This document shows, one piece after another, positions 24,013-32,968 of a stretch of 64,000 nt of DNA. Each line of letters begins with the position of its first letter. The first letter of the stretch is position 1. The position numbers and the translations under genes are program-made. The DNA is from Curtobacterium sp. MCJR17_020 (lineage in GTDB: Bacteria > Actinomycetota > Actinomycetes > Actinomycetales > Microbacteriaceae), in the NCBI RefSeq assembly GCF_003234365.2, contig NZ_CP126260.1:3472001-3536000 (forward strand), written 5' to 3'. The notes under the pieces were generated by a model. The model searched no databases and was not told where the DNA came from. It saw only the letters and a list, made by a program, of their open reading frames with translations.

Positions 24013-24854
24013 GGGGTGTGGTTCCTTCCGGCTGTGTCCTCGCCGTCCGCGACGACGACCTCGACGCCGGCCGCCCGGATCGTGGCGACCGCGTCCGCCT
24101 CGGCCTCGGCGGTGACGACGACGTCGATGTCCTCGAGCGCGCGGACGACCCCGATGTGGGCCCGGCCGAACTTCGACCCGTCCGCGACCACGACCGTACG
24201 CCGAGCCGTGGCCGCGAGCACCCGCTTGGCCTCGGTCTCGGGCAGGTTGACGTTGGTCAGACCGTGCGCGACGTCCACACCCGTGCCACCGAGGAACACG
24301 ATGTCAGCGGCGATCACCGGCAACAGGGTGTTGTTGAACGGTGCGACGAGCGAGTGCTGGAGCGGTCGGAGGGTGCCGCCGGTGACGATCACGGTGAACC
24401 GCGGCACGGCACGCTCGAGGGCCAGTGCGGTCGTGAGCGAGTTCGTGACGACGGTGACGTCGGACAGCTCCGTGCGGGCGACGAGCGCCTCGGCGACCGC
24501 GGCCGGGGTGGTGCCGACGTCGAGCACGACGCACTCGCCGGAACGCACGAGCGCTGCGGCCGCACGGCCGATGGCAGCCTTGGCCACCTGGTGCTCGACG
24601 GCGGTCTCCTCGAAGGGGCGCTCGGTGGACCCGGCCCCGAGGCGGACCGCTCCGCCGTGCACCCGCCGGATCCGGGCCTCCTGGTCGAGAACCGCGAGGT
24701 CCTGCCGGACCGTCACCTCACTCGTGCCGAGCGACGCGGCCAGCGCGGCGGTCCGGACCATGCCGGGTGCGCCCTCGACGATGGAGACGATGCGGTCCTG
24801 CCGCAGCGGCGCAGGCAGCGATCCGGCCAGGAAGGAGAGGTCGTCGTCGGTCAC
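24009..24854 (-). CDS. DeoR-family transcriptional regulator of the gal genes
   Basis: 281 residues from the GTG at 24854 (an upstream start at 24890 would give 293). The N-terminal helix-turn-helix has the DeoR pattern RQDRIVSIVEGAPGMVRTAALA then TSEVTVRQDL-VLDQEARIRRVHGGA. The rest is the sugar-phosphate sensor domain with DVGTTPAAVAEAL, VVTNSLTTALAL and GGTLRP. Its position between galM and divergent galTK, next to an inverted repeat, makes it the likely galactose repressor. The effector would be a phosphorylated sugar (known for the family, inferred here). Confidence 0.85.
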   Translation of the reverse strand: MTDDDLSFLAGSLPAPLRQDRIVSIVEGAPGMVRTAALAASLGTSEVTVRQDLAVLDQEARIRRVHGGAVRLGAGSTERPFEETAVEHQVAKAAIGRAAAALVRSGECVVLDVGTTPAAVAEALVARTELSDVTVVTNSLTTALALERAVPRFTVIVTGGTLRPLQHSLVAPFNNTLLPVIAADIVFLGGTGVDVAHGLTNVNLPETEAKRVLAATARRTVVVADGSKFGRAHIGVVRALEDIDVVVTAEAEADAVATIRAAGVEVVVADGEDTAGRNHTP

Positions 24855-24873
24855 GGCTCTAGTTTCGCTTGCT

Positions 24874-24899
24874 TCCGAAGTCTTTCGCAACGCTTCGGA
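24874..24899. promoter_or_regulatory. Inverted repeat, candidate DeoR operator
   Basis: TCCGAAG (24874-24880) and CTTCGGA (24893-24899) flank TCTTTCGCAACG. It overlaps the -35 region of the galT promoter (TAGGCT at 24907-24912) and the leader of deoR, so one site could control both directions. Confidence 0.6.
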
Positions 24900-24918
24900 T
24901 CGGCGCTAGGCTGTTCCG

Positions 24919-26016
24919 GTGATCACCAAGCGCGTGACGAAGCTCGCGGACGGCCGCGACCTGTTCTACTTCGACGATGCGGACAGCACCCTGCCCGCGG
25001 AGCGTGCCATCGACGAGCGTGCGCTCGACCCTCGGCCCGAGACCGCGCGGATGCGCCAGGACGTCCTGACCGGCGAGTGGGTCTCCATCGCCGCGAGCCG
25101 GCAGAACCGTGCGTTCCTGCCGCCAGCCGACCAGGACCCGCTCGCGCCGCAGTCACCGCAGAACCCGTCCGAGATCCCGAGCACGTACGACGTCGCCGTG
25201 TTCGAGAACCGCTCGCCGTCGTTCGGCCCCGCGCTCGCGGCGGACGACGCTCCGTCGTCGCTCGACTCGCTCAGCGACGTCGGCCTGAACCGGCAGCTGC
25301 GCAGCGTCGGCCGGTGCGAGGTCGTGTGCTTCTCGCCCGCGACCGAGGGGTCCTTCGCGTCGATCTCCGAGTCGCGTGCCCGCACCGTGGTCGAGGCCTG
25401 GGCGGACCGCACCGCCGCGCTCTCCGCCATGCCCGGCATCCAGCAGGTGTTCCCGTTCGAGAACCGCGGCGAAGCGATCGGCGTCACGCTGCACCACCCG
25501 CACGGGCAGATCTACTCGTACCCGTACATCACGCCCCGCACACAGCGTCTGCTCGACTCCATCGAGCGCTTCGGACCGGACCTGTTCGAGCAGCACCTGG
25601 CGAACGAGCGGGCCTCGGACCGGGTCGTGCTGCAGGGCGAGCACTTCACGGCGTTCGTGCCGTTCGCCGCACGCTGGCCCGTCGAGATCCACATGCTGCC
25701 GCACCGCCACGTCCCCGACTTCGCCGGCCTGACCGAAGCCGAGAAGGACGAGCTGGCCCACATGCACCTGCGCCTGACGCGGGGCATCGACAAGCTCTAC
25801 GACGACCCGACCCCGTACATCGCCGCGTGGCACCAGGCGCCGGTGCACGTCGGGCGGGACACCGTGCGGCTCATGCTGCAGATCACGTCGCCGCGTCGGG
25901 CGGCGGACAAGTTGAAGTTCCTGGCCGGCAGCGAAGCCGCCATGGGCGCCTGGATCGGGGACCTCGTGCCCGAGAAGGCAGCCGAGTTCATCCGACAGGG
26001 AATCGAGCGAGCATGA
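24919..26016 (+). CDS. galT: Galactose-1-phosphate uridylyltransferase
   Basis: 365 residues. Transfers UMP between UDP-glucose and galactose-1-phosphate in the Leloir pathway. The active-site HPHGQ (about 193-197) lies in LHHPHGQIYSYPYI, and the second half has a matching HIT-like stretch (VEIHMLPHRHVPDF). The GTG start lies 6 nt after TAGGCT, so the message is probably leaderless. The stop overlaps the galK ATG. Confidence 0.94.
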   Translation: MITKRVTKLADGRDLFYFDDADSTLPAERAIDERALDPRPETARMRQDVLTGEWVSIAASRQNRAFLPPADQDPLAPQSPQNPSEIPSTYDVAVFENRSPSFGPALAADDAPSSLDSLSDVGLNRQLRSVGRCEVVCFSPATEGSFASISESRARTVVEAWADRTAALSAMPGIQQVFPFENRGEAIGVTLHHPHGQIYSYPYITPRTQRLLDSIERFGPDLFEQHLANERASDRVVLQGEHFTAFVPFAARWPVEIHMLPHRHVPDFAGLTEAEKDELAHMHLRLTRGIDKLYDDPTPYIAAWHQAPVHVGRDTVRLMLQITSPRRAADKLKFLAGSEAAMGAWIGDLVPEKAAEFIRQGIERA

Positions 26017-27149
26017 CGTTCCAGCAGGTCTACGGGTACGAACCGGCGGTGCGGTACTCCGCCCCCGGCCGGGTCAACCTGATCGGTGAGCACACCGACT
26101 ACAACGACGGGTACGTCCTGCCGTTCGCGATCGACCGGCGCACCACCGCGTCGATCGCCCCGCGGCCGGACCGTCTGCTGCGCGTCTCGTCCGCGTTCGA
26201 CGCCGGCACCGTGCTCGAGCTGTCGCTCGACGACCTCGACCCGTCGAACATGACCGGCTGGTCGGCGTACGTCTTCGGTATCGCCTGGGCCCTCCGCGAG
26301 CAGGCCGGCGCGGACCTGTCCGACAAGACCGGGTTCGACGTCTTCATCGAGTCCGACGTCCCCGTCGGCGCGGGCCTGTCCTCCAGCGCAGCGATCGAGT
26401 GCGGCGTCGCGCTCGCCTTCAACGACCTGTGGGAGCTCGGCCTCGACCGCAAGACCCTGGCGCGCGTCGGCCAGTACTCCGAGAACCACGCCGTCGGCGC
26501 ACCCACGGGGATCATGGACCAGTCCGCCTCCCTGCTCGGCGAGCAGGACGCCGTCGTGTTCCTGGACTGCCGCACGCTCGACACCGCCGTGGTCGACCTG
26601 GCGCTCGAGGCGAACGGGCTCGAGGTCCTGGTCATCGACACCCGGGTCGAGCACGCACACGCCACCGGTGGGTACGCGGCTCGTCGGGCCTCGTGCGAGA
26701 AGGGTGCGCAGGTGCTCGGAGTCGAGGCCCTGCGCGACGTGAGCGTCGACGACCTGCCCCGTGCGCAGGAGCTGCTCGACGACGAGACCTTCCGCCGCGT
26801 GCGCCACGTCGTGACCGAGGACCAGCGTGTCCTCGACACCGTCCGGACGCTGCGCGAACAGGGCCCGCGGGCGATCGGTTCGCTGCTCGTCGCGTCGCAC
26901 GAGTCGATGCGCGACGACTTCGAGATCTCCGTGCCGGAACTCGACCTGGCCGTCGCGACCGCCGTCGAGCACGGTGCGGTCGGTGCGCGGATGACCGGTG
27001 GCGGGTTCGGTGGTGCGGCGATCGCGCTGGTCGACCGGGGATCGCGTGGTGCGATCACCGAGGCCGTCACCGCCGCCTTCGCAGCCGCCGGGTACCGCGA
27101 GCCGAACGTCTTCACGGTGCACGCCGCGCAGGGCGCCCGCCGCGACTGA
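26013..27149 (+). CDS. galK: Galactokinase
   Basis: 378 residues, a GHMP kinase. Motif 1 APGRVNLIGEHTDYNDG (about 17-33) binds galactose, motif 2 PVGAGLSSSAA (about 116-126) is the ATP loop, and motif 3 MTGGGFGGAAIAL lies near 326-338. It phosphorylates alpha-galactose to feed GalT. The ATG at 26013 is chosen because it overlaps the galT stop (ATGA) and begins a normal galactokinase N-terminus. galE is not in the window. Confidence 0.95.
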   Translation: MTFQQVYGYEPAVRYSAPGRVNLIGEHTDYNDGYVLPFAIDRRTTASIAPRPDRLLRVSSAFDAGTVLELSLDDLDPSNMTGWSAYVFGIAWALREQAGADLSDKTGFDVFIESDVPVGAGLSSSAAIECGVALAFNDLWELGLDRKTLARVGQYSENHAVGAPTGIMDQSASLLGEQDAVVFLDCRTLDTAVVDLALEANGLEVLVIDTRVEHAHATGGYAARRASCEKGAQVLGVEALRDVSVDDLPRAQELLDDETFRRVRHVVTEDQRVLDTVRTLREQGPRAIGSLLVASHESMRDDFEISVPELDLAVATAVEHGAVGARMTGGGFGGAAIALVDRGSRGAITEAVTAAFAAAGYREPNVFTVHAAQGARRD

Positions 27150-27155
27150 GCCCCT

Positions 27156-27268
27156 CGAGTCTCGGGCCAGTACGCGCGAGACTCGGGCTGGGCGACGGTT
27201 CTCGCGGTGCCGCCCTCGAGAACGGTCGCTCACCGCGAGACTCGGGGCAGCGCGGCCGAGACTCGGGG
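27156..27268. repeat. Intergenic palindromic repeat, family A, copy 1
   Basis: GCGACGGTTCTCG (27192-27204) pairs with CGAGAACGGTCGC (27217-27229) with one mismatch. It is flanked on both sides by several copies of CGAGACTCGGG or its complement. Lies between convergent galK and the membrane gene at 27270. Confidence 0.8.
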
Positions 27269-27269
27269 G

Positions 27270-27773
27270 TCAGCGCGTCATGTGACTCGTGGTGACGGTG
27301 ACGCCGCCCCACGGGAAGCCGTGGGGGTGCAGCACCTCGTGCTGCACCTGGTCCGTCACGACGTGGCCCTGCCACACGCTGTAGACCAGGAACCCGGCGA
27401 TGATGCACACCGGAACCGCCAGGTACGCCGAGTACCGGACGATGTCGCCGAGGGTGCGGTGCCCGTACCGCGCGAGCGTCGGCGGCAGGACGATCCCGAC
27501 GACGACCACGAGCAGCAACAGTGCGAGTGCGGCCGGCGCGACGTGCGCTTCGACCTGCACCGTGACCGGCGCGGTCTCGAGGACCTTGCCGCCGTTGTCG
27601 ATCCAGTTGTCGTCTGCGTCGACCCCGCCGTAGCCCGACGACGTGCTCCAGAGCACCAGGTTCGGGGACAGCACCAGTGCGACGATCCCGACGAGTGCGA
27701 GTCCCCACGCACGCGGACGCAGCTTCCTGCCGGTGGCCGCCATCACGGGCGCGGTCTGGACGTTCTCCCCCAT
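27270..27773 (-). CDS. Membrane protein, 167 aa, unknown function
   Basis: Three hydrophobic spans (about 23-41, 80-100 and 115-138). The loop after span 1 is polar (TSSGYGGVDADDNWIDNGGKV), and the C-terminus after the last span carries HPHGFPWGGVTVTTSH. It has no recognised domain. It stands alone between two copies of the family A palindromic repeat. No ribosome binding site is obvious. Confidence 0.6.
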   Translation of the reverse strand: MGENVQTAPVMAATGRKLRPRAWGLALVGIVALVLSPNLVLWSTSSGYGGVDADDNWIDNGGKVLETAPVTVQVEAHVAPAALALLLLVVVVGIVLPPTLARYGHRTLGDIVRYSAYLAVPVCIIAGFLVYSVWQGHVVTDQVQHEVLHPHGFPWGGVTVTTSHMTR

Positions 27774-27792
27774 GCGGTGACCGTAGCACCGG

Positions 27793-27892
27793 GGTCGAGA
27801 CTCGCACCAGCAGTGGCACGTCTCGGGGTGAGCGACACTTCTCGCCGCGCCGGTCCCGAGAAGTGTCGCTCAGCCCGAGTCTCGGGGCAGCG
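27793..27892. repeat. Intergenic palindromic repeat, family A, copy 2
   Basis: A perfect 15-bp inner stem: GAGCGACACTTCTCG (27830-27844) with CGAGAAGTGTCGCTC (27857-27871). The outer arms are GAGACTCG (27797-27804) and CGAGTCTC (27876-27883), followed by GGGGCAGCGC as in copy 1. Confidence 0.85.
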
Positions 27893-27911
27893 CAGCGCAA
27901 CGCCACGCGCG

Positions 27912-28847
27912 CTACTTCAGGTGGCGCTCCGCGGCCTCGACCACGTTCTTCATGAGCATCGCGCGCGTCATCGGGCCGACGCCGCCGGGCACCGGCGACA
28001 TGAACCCAGCGACGGACGCGACGGCGGGGTCGACGTCGCCGTGCAGCTTGGCCTTCCCCGTCTCGTCGTTCACCACGCGGGTGATGCCCACGTCGATCAC
28101 GGCCGCGCCGGGCTGCACCCAGTCCGGCTTGACGAGCCCGGCGACCCCGGCGGCCGCGATGACGATGTCGGCGCGACGGCACTCCGCTGCGACGTCCGCC
28201 GTCAGGGAGTGGGTCAGGGTGGCGGTCGCCTCGAGGCGGGTGAGCAGCAGACCGAGCGGCCGGCCGACCGTCAGGCCCTGCCCGATGATCGTGACGTGCG
28301 CGCCGCGGATCGGGATGTCGTACGCCTCGAGCATCGCGACGATGCCCCGCGGGGTGCAGGGCAGGGGCGCGTCGATCGTGCCGGCACCACCGGGCACGGC
28401 GAGCACGAGCTCACCGAGGTTCGTCGGGTGCAGGCCGTCGGCGTCCTTCGACGGGTCCATCAGCTCGAGCATGGGCGTCGGGTCGATGCCCTCCGGCAGC
28501 GGCAGCTGCACGATGAACGCGGTGACCCGGGGGTCGTCGTTCATCTGCAGGATCGCTGCTCGGATGTCCGCAGCACTCGCGGACGACGGCAGGTCGATGC
28601 GGTGCGAGTCGAGCCCGATCTGCGCCGAGTCGCGGTGCTTGCCCGCGACGTAGGACAGGGAACCGGGGTTCTCACCGACGAGGATCGTGCCGAGCCCCGG
28701 ACGGATGCCGTGCTCGTGCAGCCGATCGATCCGGACCCGCAGTTCGTCGAGGGTCCGGGCGGCGAGGGCAGTGCCGTCGATGCGGACGGCAGTGCCCTCA
28801 CCAGCCCAGAGCTCGCGCGGGAGCGCAGCAGCCACAGAACCGCTCAC
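27912..28847 (-). CDS. folD: Methylenetetrahydrofolate dehydrogenase/cyclohydrolase FolD
   Basis: 311 residues, about 20 longer than usual at the N-terminus; the family-like start is around TAVRIDGTALAART. Conserved parts are SYVAGKHRD (catalytic lysine), FIVQLPLPEGID, PCTPRGIVAML, the NADP-binding GQGLTVGRPLG and GFMSPVPGGVGPMT. It converts 5,10-methylene-THF to 10-formyl-THF. The GTG at 28847 overlaps the glyA stop (GTGA); this coupling supports the long start. It shares the glyA mRNA and so the riboswitch. Confidence 0.95.
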   Translation of the reverse strand: MSGSVAAALPRELWAGEGTAVRIDGTALAARTLDELRVRIDRLHEHGIRPGLGTILVGENPGSLSYVAGKHRDSAQIGLDSHRIDLPSSASAADIRAAILQMNDDPRVTAFIVQLPLPEGIDPTPMLELMDPSKDADGLHPTNLGELVLAVPGGAGTIDAPLPCTPRGIVAMLEAYDIPIRGAHVTIIGQGLTVGRPLGLLLTRLEATATLTHSLTADVAAECRRADIVIAAAGVAGLVKPDWVQPGAAVIDVGITRVVNDETGKAKLHGDVDPAVASVAGFMSPVPGGVGPMTRAMLMKNVVEAAERHLK

Positions 28848-30148
28848 GCGTACAGCGGGAACGCGTCGGTCAGGGTCTTCACCCGGGCCGAGAGCGCTGC
28901 GATGTCCGGGTTCGGCATGAGGGTCAGCGCGATGATGTCCGCGACCTCGGTGAACTCGGCGTCGCCGAAGCCACGCGTGGCGAGCGCCGACGTGCCGATG
29001 CGGACACCCGAGGTGACCATCGGCGGACGCGGGTCGAAGGGCACGGAGTTGCGGTTCACGGTGATGCCGACCTCGTGCAGCAGGTCTTCGGCCTGCTTGC
29101 CGTCGACCTCGGAGGTGCGCAGGTCGACCAGCACCAGGTGCACGTCGGTGCCGCCGGTGAGCACGTCGATGCCGGCCGCGCGGGCGTCCGGCTGCGTGAG
29201 TCGATCCGCGAGCAAGCGGGCACCGCGGATGGTGCGCTCCTGGCGGGCCTTGAACTCCGGGGTGCCGGCGAGCAGGAACGCGGTGGCCTTGGCGGCGATC
29301 ACGTGCATGAGCGGGCCGCCCTGCTGACCCGGGAAGACCGCGGAGTTCAGCTTCTTGAACAGGGTCTCGTCGTTGGACAGGATGATGCCCGAGCGGGGGC
29401 CGCCGAGGGTCTTGTGCACGGTCGACGAGACGACGTGGGCGTGCGGGACCGGGGACGGGTGCAGACCGGCGGCGACGAGGCCGGCGAAGTGCGCCATGTC
29501 GACCCAGAGCTTCGCGCCGACCTCGTCCGCGATCTCGCGGAACTTCGCGAAGTCGAGCTGCCGCGGGTAGGCGGACCAGCCGGCGATGAGGACCTTCGGC
29601 TGGTGCTCGATGGCCTTGGCGCGGATGTCGTCGTAGTCGACCTCGAACGTCTCGGGGTCGACGCCGTACGCCACGGCGTTGTAGATGCGGCCGGAGAAGT
29701 TGAGCTTCATGCCGTGGGTCAGGTGGCCGCCGTGCGCGAGCTCGAGGCCGAGGATCGTGTCACCGGCGCTGGCGATGGCGTGCAGGACCGCGGCGTTGGC
29801 CGTGGCGCCCGAGTGCGGCTGCACGTTCGCGTAAGAAGCCCCGAAGAGCGCCTTGGCACGGTCGATGGCGAGCTGCTCGGCGACGTCGACGTACTCGCAG
29901 CCGCCGTAGTAGCGCTTGCCCGGGTAGCCCTCGGCGTACTTGTTGGTGAGGACGGAGCCCTGGGACTCGAGCACGGCGCGCGGCACGAAGTTCTCGGACG
30001 CGATCATCTCGAGGGTGTCGCGCTGACGGCCGAGCTCCTGCTGCAGGACGGCGGCGATCTCGGGGTCGACCTCGGTGAGCGGGGCGTTGAAGGCTGCGCG
30101 GTCGGTGTCGACGGAGCCGTCGACGGCGGGCAGATCGGTGATGGACAC
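28844..30148 (-). CDS. glyA: Serine hydroxymethyltransferase
   Basis: 434 residues. A PLP enzyme making glycine and 5,10-methylene-THF from serine. Hallmarks are LEMIASENFVP, YAEGYPGKRYYGGCEYVD, DMAHFAGLVAAG and the PLP lysine in STVHKTLGGPRSG (about residue 246). The GTG start at 30148 has GGAG upstream. First gene of the glyA-folD operon, behind a ZTP-type riboswitch. Confidence 0.96.
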   Translation of the reverse strand: MSITDLPAVDGSVDTDRAAFNAPLTEVDPEIAAVLQQELGRQRDTLEMIASENFVPRAVLESQGSVLTNKYAEGYPGKRYYGGCEYVDVAEQLAIDRAKALFGASYANVQPHSGATANAAVLHAIASAGDTILGLELAHGGHLTHGMKLNFSGRIYNAVAYGVDPETFEVDYDDIRAKAIEHQPKVLIAGWSAYPRQLDFAKFREIADEVGAKLWVDMAHFAGLVAAGLHPSPVPHAHVVSSTVHKTLGGPRSGIILSNDETLFKKLNSAVFPGQQGGPLMHVIAAKATAFLLAGTPEFKARQERTIRGARLLADRLTQPDARAAGIDVLTGGTDVHLVLVDLRTSEVDGKQAEDLLHEVGITVNRNSVPFDPRPPMVTSGVRIGTSALATRGFGDAEFTEVADIIALTLMPNPDIAALSARVKTLTDAFPLYA

Positions 30149-30208
30149 GGTTCTCCTACGTGGGTTGGCGACGACCGGTGAGGTCGCGCACGGACGATCG
30201 GTCGGTGC

Positions 30209-30292
30209 AGCCCAGGCGTACGGCCGCGCACCGTGTCAGGTGTCGCTCCCCGATGGTGACCCATCCAACGCCAGTCGCGACGTGACGATCGT
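30209..30292 (-). promoter_or_regulatory. ZTP/ZMP (pfl) riboswitch upstream of glyA-folD
   Basis: Read on the minus strand, the segment has the parts of the pfl motif in order. GTCGCGACTGGCG (30281-30269) comes first, then GGGTCACCATCGGGGAGCG ending at 30244. A variable hairpin (CACCTGACACGGTG) follows, then the conserved 3' block GCCGTACGCCTGGGC (30224-30210). About 60 nt of expression platform remain before the glyA start. The class senses ZTP/ZMP, a sign of 10-formyl-THF shortage, and commonly controls glyA and folD. Confidence 0.88.
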
Positions 30293-30325
30293 ACCGAGCC
30301 GCTCGCCCTGTGTCACCCTGGATGC

Positions 30326-30631
30326 ATGACGCTGACCTCGCCCGACGTGGACGAACGGACCACCCCGGACGAACGCACCAGTACGCGCGCGGACACCCCG
30401 TGGGTCACCGTCGTGTGGGACGACCCGGTGAACCTGATGTCGTACGTCACCTACGTCTTCCAGCGGCACTTCGGCTTCGGACGCGAGCAGGCGGAGCGTC
30501 TCATGCACCAGGTGGACACCGAGGGTCGGGCCACCGTGGCGACGGGTCCGCGCGAGGCGATGGAGGCCCACGTCCAGTCGATGCACGGCTACGGCCTGCA
30601 GGCGACCGTCGACAAGGCCCCCGAAGCGTGA
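30326..30631 (+). CDS. clpS: ATP-dependent Clp protease adaptor ClpS
   Basis: 101 residues. Core motif WVTVVWDDPVNLMSYVTYVF, where the conserved D-P-V-N-x-M-x-Y-V region binds N-degrons. Further on are HQVDTEGRATVATG (family pattern H-x-x-G) and AEMH-type residues in EAMEAHVQSMHGYGLQ. It delivers N-degron substrates to ClpC/ClpA. Its stop overlaps the next gene (GTGA). Confidence 0.93.
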   Translation: MTLTSPDVDERTTPDERTSTRADTPWVTVVWDDPVNLMSYVTYVFQRHFGFGREQAERLMHQVDTEGRATVATGPREAMEAHVQSMHGYGLQATVDKAPEA

Positions 30632-31104
30632 TCCCCTTCGTCCGCCGGGCCGACGGCATCCACCTCGGCATGTCCTCCGGCGAGCGCGGGCTGCTCACGT
30701 CCCTGACCGAGCAGCTGCGCCAGGTGCTCGACGGCGATCTGTCGGTGGACCCGATCACCGAGCGGATGTTCCCGGACGCCTACCCGCACGACGACGACGC
30801 CAGCGCGGAGTTCCGGAGGTACACGCAGTCCGACCTGCTGGCGCAGAAGACCACGAACGCGACGACCGTGCACGAGTGGCTGACGGGGGCCCGCGACGGC
30901 GCCCTCGACCCCGAGGACGAGCAGGCCTGGCTCCGCACCCTGACCGACCTTCGGCTGACGATCGCCGACCGCCTCGGGATCGTCGACGCCGACGACGAGG
31001 AGCGTTCGGTCGAGGCCGACGCGGGCGTCGGCCTGCGCGACGTCTACGACTGGCTCGGCTACGTGCAGGAGCACCTGATCACGACGATGACCGACCCGCG
31101 GTGA
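30628..31104 (+). CDS. DUF2017 family protein
   Basis: 158 residues, beginning VIPFVRRADGIHLGMSSGERGLL and containing DPITERMFPDAYPHDDDASAEFRRYTQ, both typical of the DUF2017 proteins that follow clpS in actinobacteria. Function unknown, but the strict clpS linkage suggests a role in regulated proteolysis. GTG start overlaps clpS (GTGA), and the stop overlaps the acetyltransferase start (GTGA). Confidence 0.88.
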   Translation: MIPFVRRADGIHLGMSSGERGLLTSLTEQLRQVLDGDLSVDPITERMFPDAYPHDDDASAEFRRYTQSDLLAQKTTNATTVHEWLTGARDGALDPEDEQAWLRTLTDLRLTIADRLGIVDADDEERSVEADAGVGLRDVYDWLGYVQEHLITTMTDPR

Positions 31105-32027
31105 CGGTCGCCTTCCGCGCGACCACCGAGGACGACCGGGAGGCCCTGCTCGCGTTCTCGACGTCGGAACCGGTCGCGTGGATCGGTCCGGACCGGTATA
31201 GCGCCGAGTCGGGTACGGACAACTACCGCCCGGGGTGGTCGTGGCTGGCCGTGCGCGACGGACGCCCGGTGGCACGAGCGCTCTGGTGGGGCGCGGCGGA
31301 CGCCGCGGCGCCGTCGACCCTCGACGACCTGCTGGTGGCTCCGGAGGTGACCGAGGACGAGCGGGTGGCGATCGCCGCCGGGCTGATCACGGCGGGGACC
31401 GCTGCGTTCGGGGCGCGACCGGAGTGGATCGTCGACGTCGCGGTGGACTGGCACGACGATCCCGAGGCCGTCGCCGCGGTGTCGTGGCGCACGGCGGCCG
31501 CTCGGTCGGCGGGGCTCGGACGGTCGACGGAGCGGGTGAGTGTGGCGTGGACGCCGGACCGCGGGATGCCGGTGCCGTCCTCGCTCCGCTTCCGGGCCGG
31601 TGACGACGACGAGTTCGTGGACCTGTTCGCTCGTGTCTCCGTCGGGAGCCTCGACGCCCACACCGTGGCATCGGTGGACGAACTCGGCCCGCGGGGCGCC
31701 GCCGCCGACGACCTCGAGTTCTACCGCTCGCTGCCGGGGTCGCGCGACGGCTGGCGGATCGCGCTCGACCCGGACGGCCTGGTGGTCGGGTTCGTCCTGG
31801 CGACGCGGACGGCGTACGACGCGGCGATCAGCTTCATCGGCGTGCTGCCGCAGCACCGTGGGCGTGGCGTGGTCGACGGGCTGCTCGCCGAGGGGCTGCG
31901 CGTGCACGCCGAGGCCGGCGAGCCGAAGGTGGTCGGCACGACGGACGCGGCGAACACCCCGATGCGCCGCGCGTTCGAACGAGCCGGCTTCGTGGTGACG
32001 AGGCGCCGCATCGTCTTCGAACACTGA
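31101..32027 (+). CDS. GNAT family N-acetyltransferase
   Basis: 308 residues with two GNAT-like halves. The C-terminal half is the clear one: ISFIGVLPQHRGRGVVDGLLAEGL is the acetyl-CoA loop (V-x-x-x-x-R-G-x-G), followed by VGTTDAANTPMRRAFERAGF. Substrate is unknown. The GTG start overlaps the DUF2017 stop, so clpS, DUF2017 and this gene form one translationally coupled unit. Confidence 0.85.
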   Translation: MTVAFRATTEDDREALLAFSTSEPVAWIGPDRYSAESGTDNYRPGWSWLAVRDGRPVARALWWGAADAAAPSTLDDLLVAPEVTEDERVAIAAGLITAGTAAFGARPEWIVDVAVDWHDDPEAVAAVSWRTAAARSAGLGRSTERVSVAWTPDRGMPVPSSLRFRAGDDDEFVDLFARVSVGSLDAHTVASVDELGPRGAAADDLEFYRSLPGSRDGWRIALDPDGLVVGFVLATRTAYDAAISFIGVLPQHRGRGVVDGLLAEGLRVHAEAGEPKVVGTTDAANTPMRRAFERAGFVVTRRRIVFEH

Positions 32028-32034
32028 GCCTGCG

Positions 32035-32907
32035 TCACCCGAGCAGGTCGTCGCGGTGCGCCCGCGCCCAGTCGGCCAGGCCCCGGGGCGCTGCACCCGT
32101 GATCCGCAGCACGTCGTCGCTCATCACGTCCACGCCGTCGAGGCCGTGTCGCACCACCCGGCCGAACTGCTGCCGGAGTCCCTCGGCCTGCCACGCCGGC
32201 ACGCCGCTCAGTCGCAGCACGCCGGCGTACACCCGGCTCGGCAGGTGGAGTGCCCGCAGCGGACGCCCGAGGCCGGCGGCGAGCGCGGCGGCGACCCCGC
32301 GAGCGTCGAGCAGGTCCGGGCCGGTGAGCACGGGCTCGGTACCGTCGTGGCCGTCGCTCGTCAGCACACGCGCAGCCGACCGGGCGATGTCCTCGGTGTC
32401 GATCCAGCCGATCACGCCACGCCCCGCCGTGTGCGGGAACCACCCGCGGCGGATCGCGGGCGCCGACGGGATCACGTTCGTCATGAACGACGACGGGTGC
32501 AGGATCGTCCACGCCAGACCACTGTCGCGTACCGAGCGGTCGGTGTGCCAGGCAGCGCTGGCCCACGGCATCGGCGAGTGCTCGGCAGCGTCCCCGCCGG
32601 ACAGGTGCACGATGCGGCGGACGCCAGCTCGTTGCGCCGCTCGGACCCCGACTGCGCCCTGCTCCGCCTGCTGCGGGCTGACCGGGGTGACGAGGAAGAA
32701 CCGGACGACCCCGTCGAGCGCGGCGGTCAGGGCGGCCGCGTCGTCGAGGTCGGCGCGGCGCGCGTCGATCCCCCGGGCACGGAGCGCCGTGACCTGCTCC
32801 GGTCGGCGGACGACCGCGCGCACCGGAACGCCCATCCGCCGGAGTTCGTCCAGCGTCTTGCCACCGACGTCTCCGGTCACCCCGGTCACCGCCACGATCT
32901 CGCTCAT
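32035..32907 (-). CDS. NAD(P)-binding NmrA-like oxidoreductase
   Basis: 290 residues. The Rossmann loop is VTGVTGDVGGKTLDEL near the N-terminus, then VRAVVRRPEQ (nucleotide selection) and VHLSGGDAAEHSP. It resembles the atypical SDR family of NmrA/NAD(P)H:quinone oxidoreductase-like proteins. The ATG at 32907 has GGAGGAG upstream; the frame runs far past it and is not coding there. It is divergent from a MarR regulator, with a palindrome between them, so it is probably the target of that regulator. Confidence 0.82.
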   Translation of the reverse strand: MSEIVAVTGVTGDVGGKTLDELRRMGVPVRAVVRRPEQVTALRARGIDARRADLDDAAALTAALDGVVRFFLVTPVSPQQAEQGAVGVRAAQRAGVRRIVHLSGGDAAEHSPMPWASAAWHTDRSVRDSGLAWTILHPSSFMTNVIPSAPAIRRGWFPHTAGRGVIGWIDTEDIARSAARVLTSDGHDGTEPVLTGPDLLDARGVAAALAAGLGRPLRALHLPSRVYAGVLRLSGVPAWQAEGLRQQFGRVVRHGLDGVDVMSDDVLRITGAAPRGLADWARAHRDDLLG

Positions 32908-32923
32908 GCGCACTCCTCCGTCA

Positions 32924-32941
32924 GTATCAGCTTTCTGATAC
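32924..32941. promoter_or_regulatory. Palindrome, candidate MarR operator
   Basis: GTATCAG-CTTT-CTGATAC, a perfect 7-bp inverted repeat with a 4-bp spacer between the divergent oxidoreductase and MarR genes. It is 16 bp upstream of the MarR -10 box (TACGAT, 32957-32962). Confidence 0.75.
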
Positions 32942-32968
32942 CCGACCCTACGCCGGTACGATCGGCTC

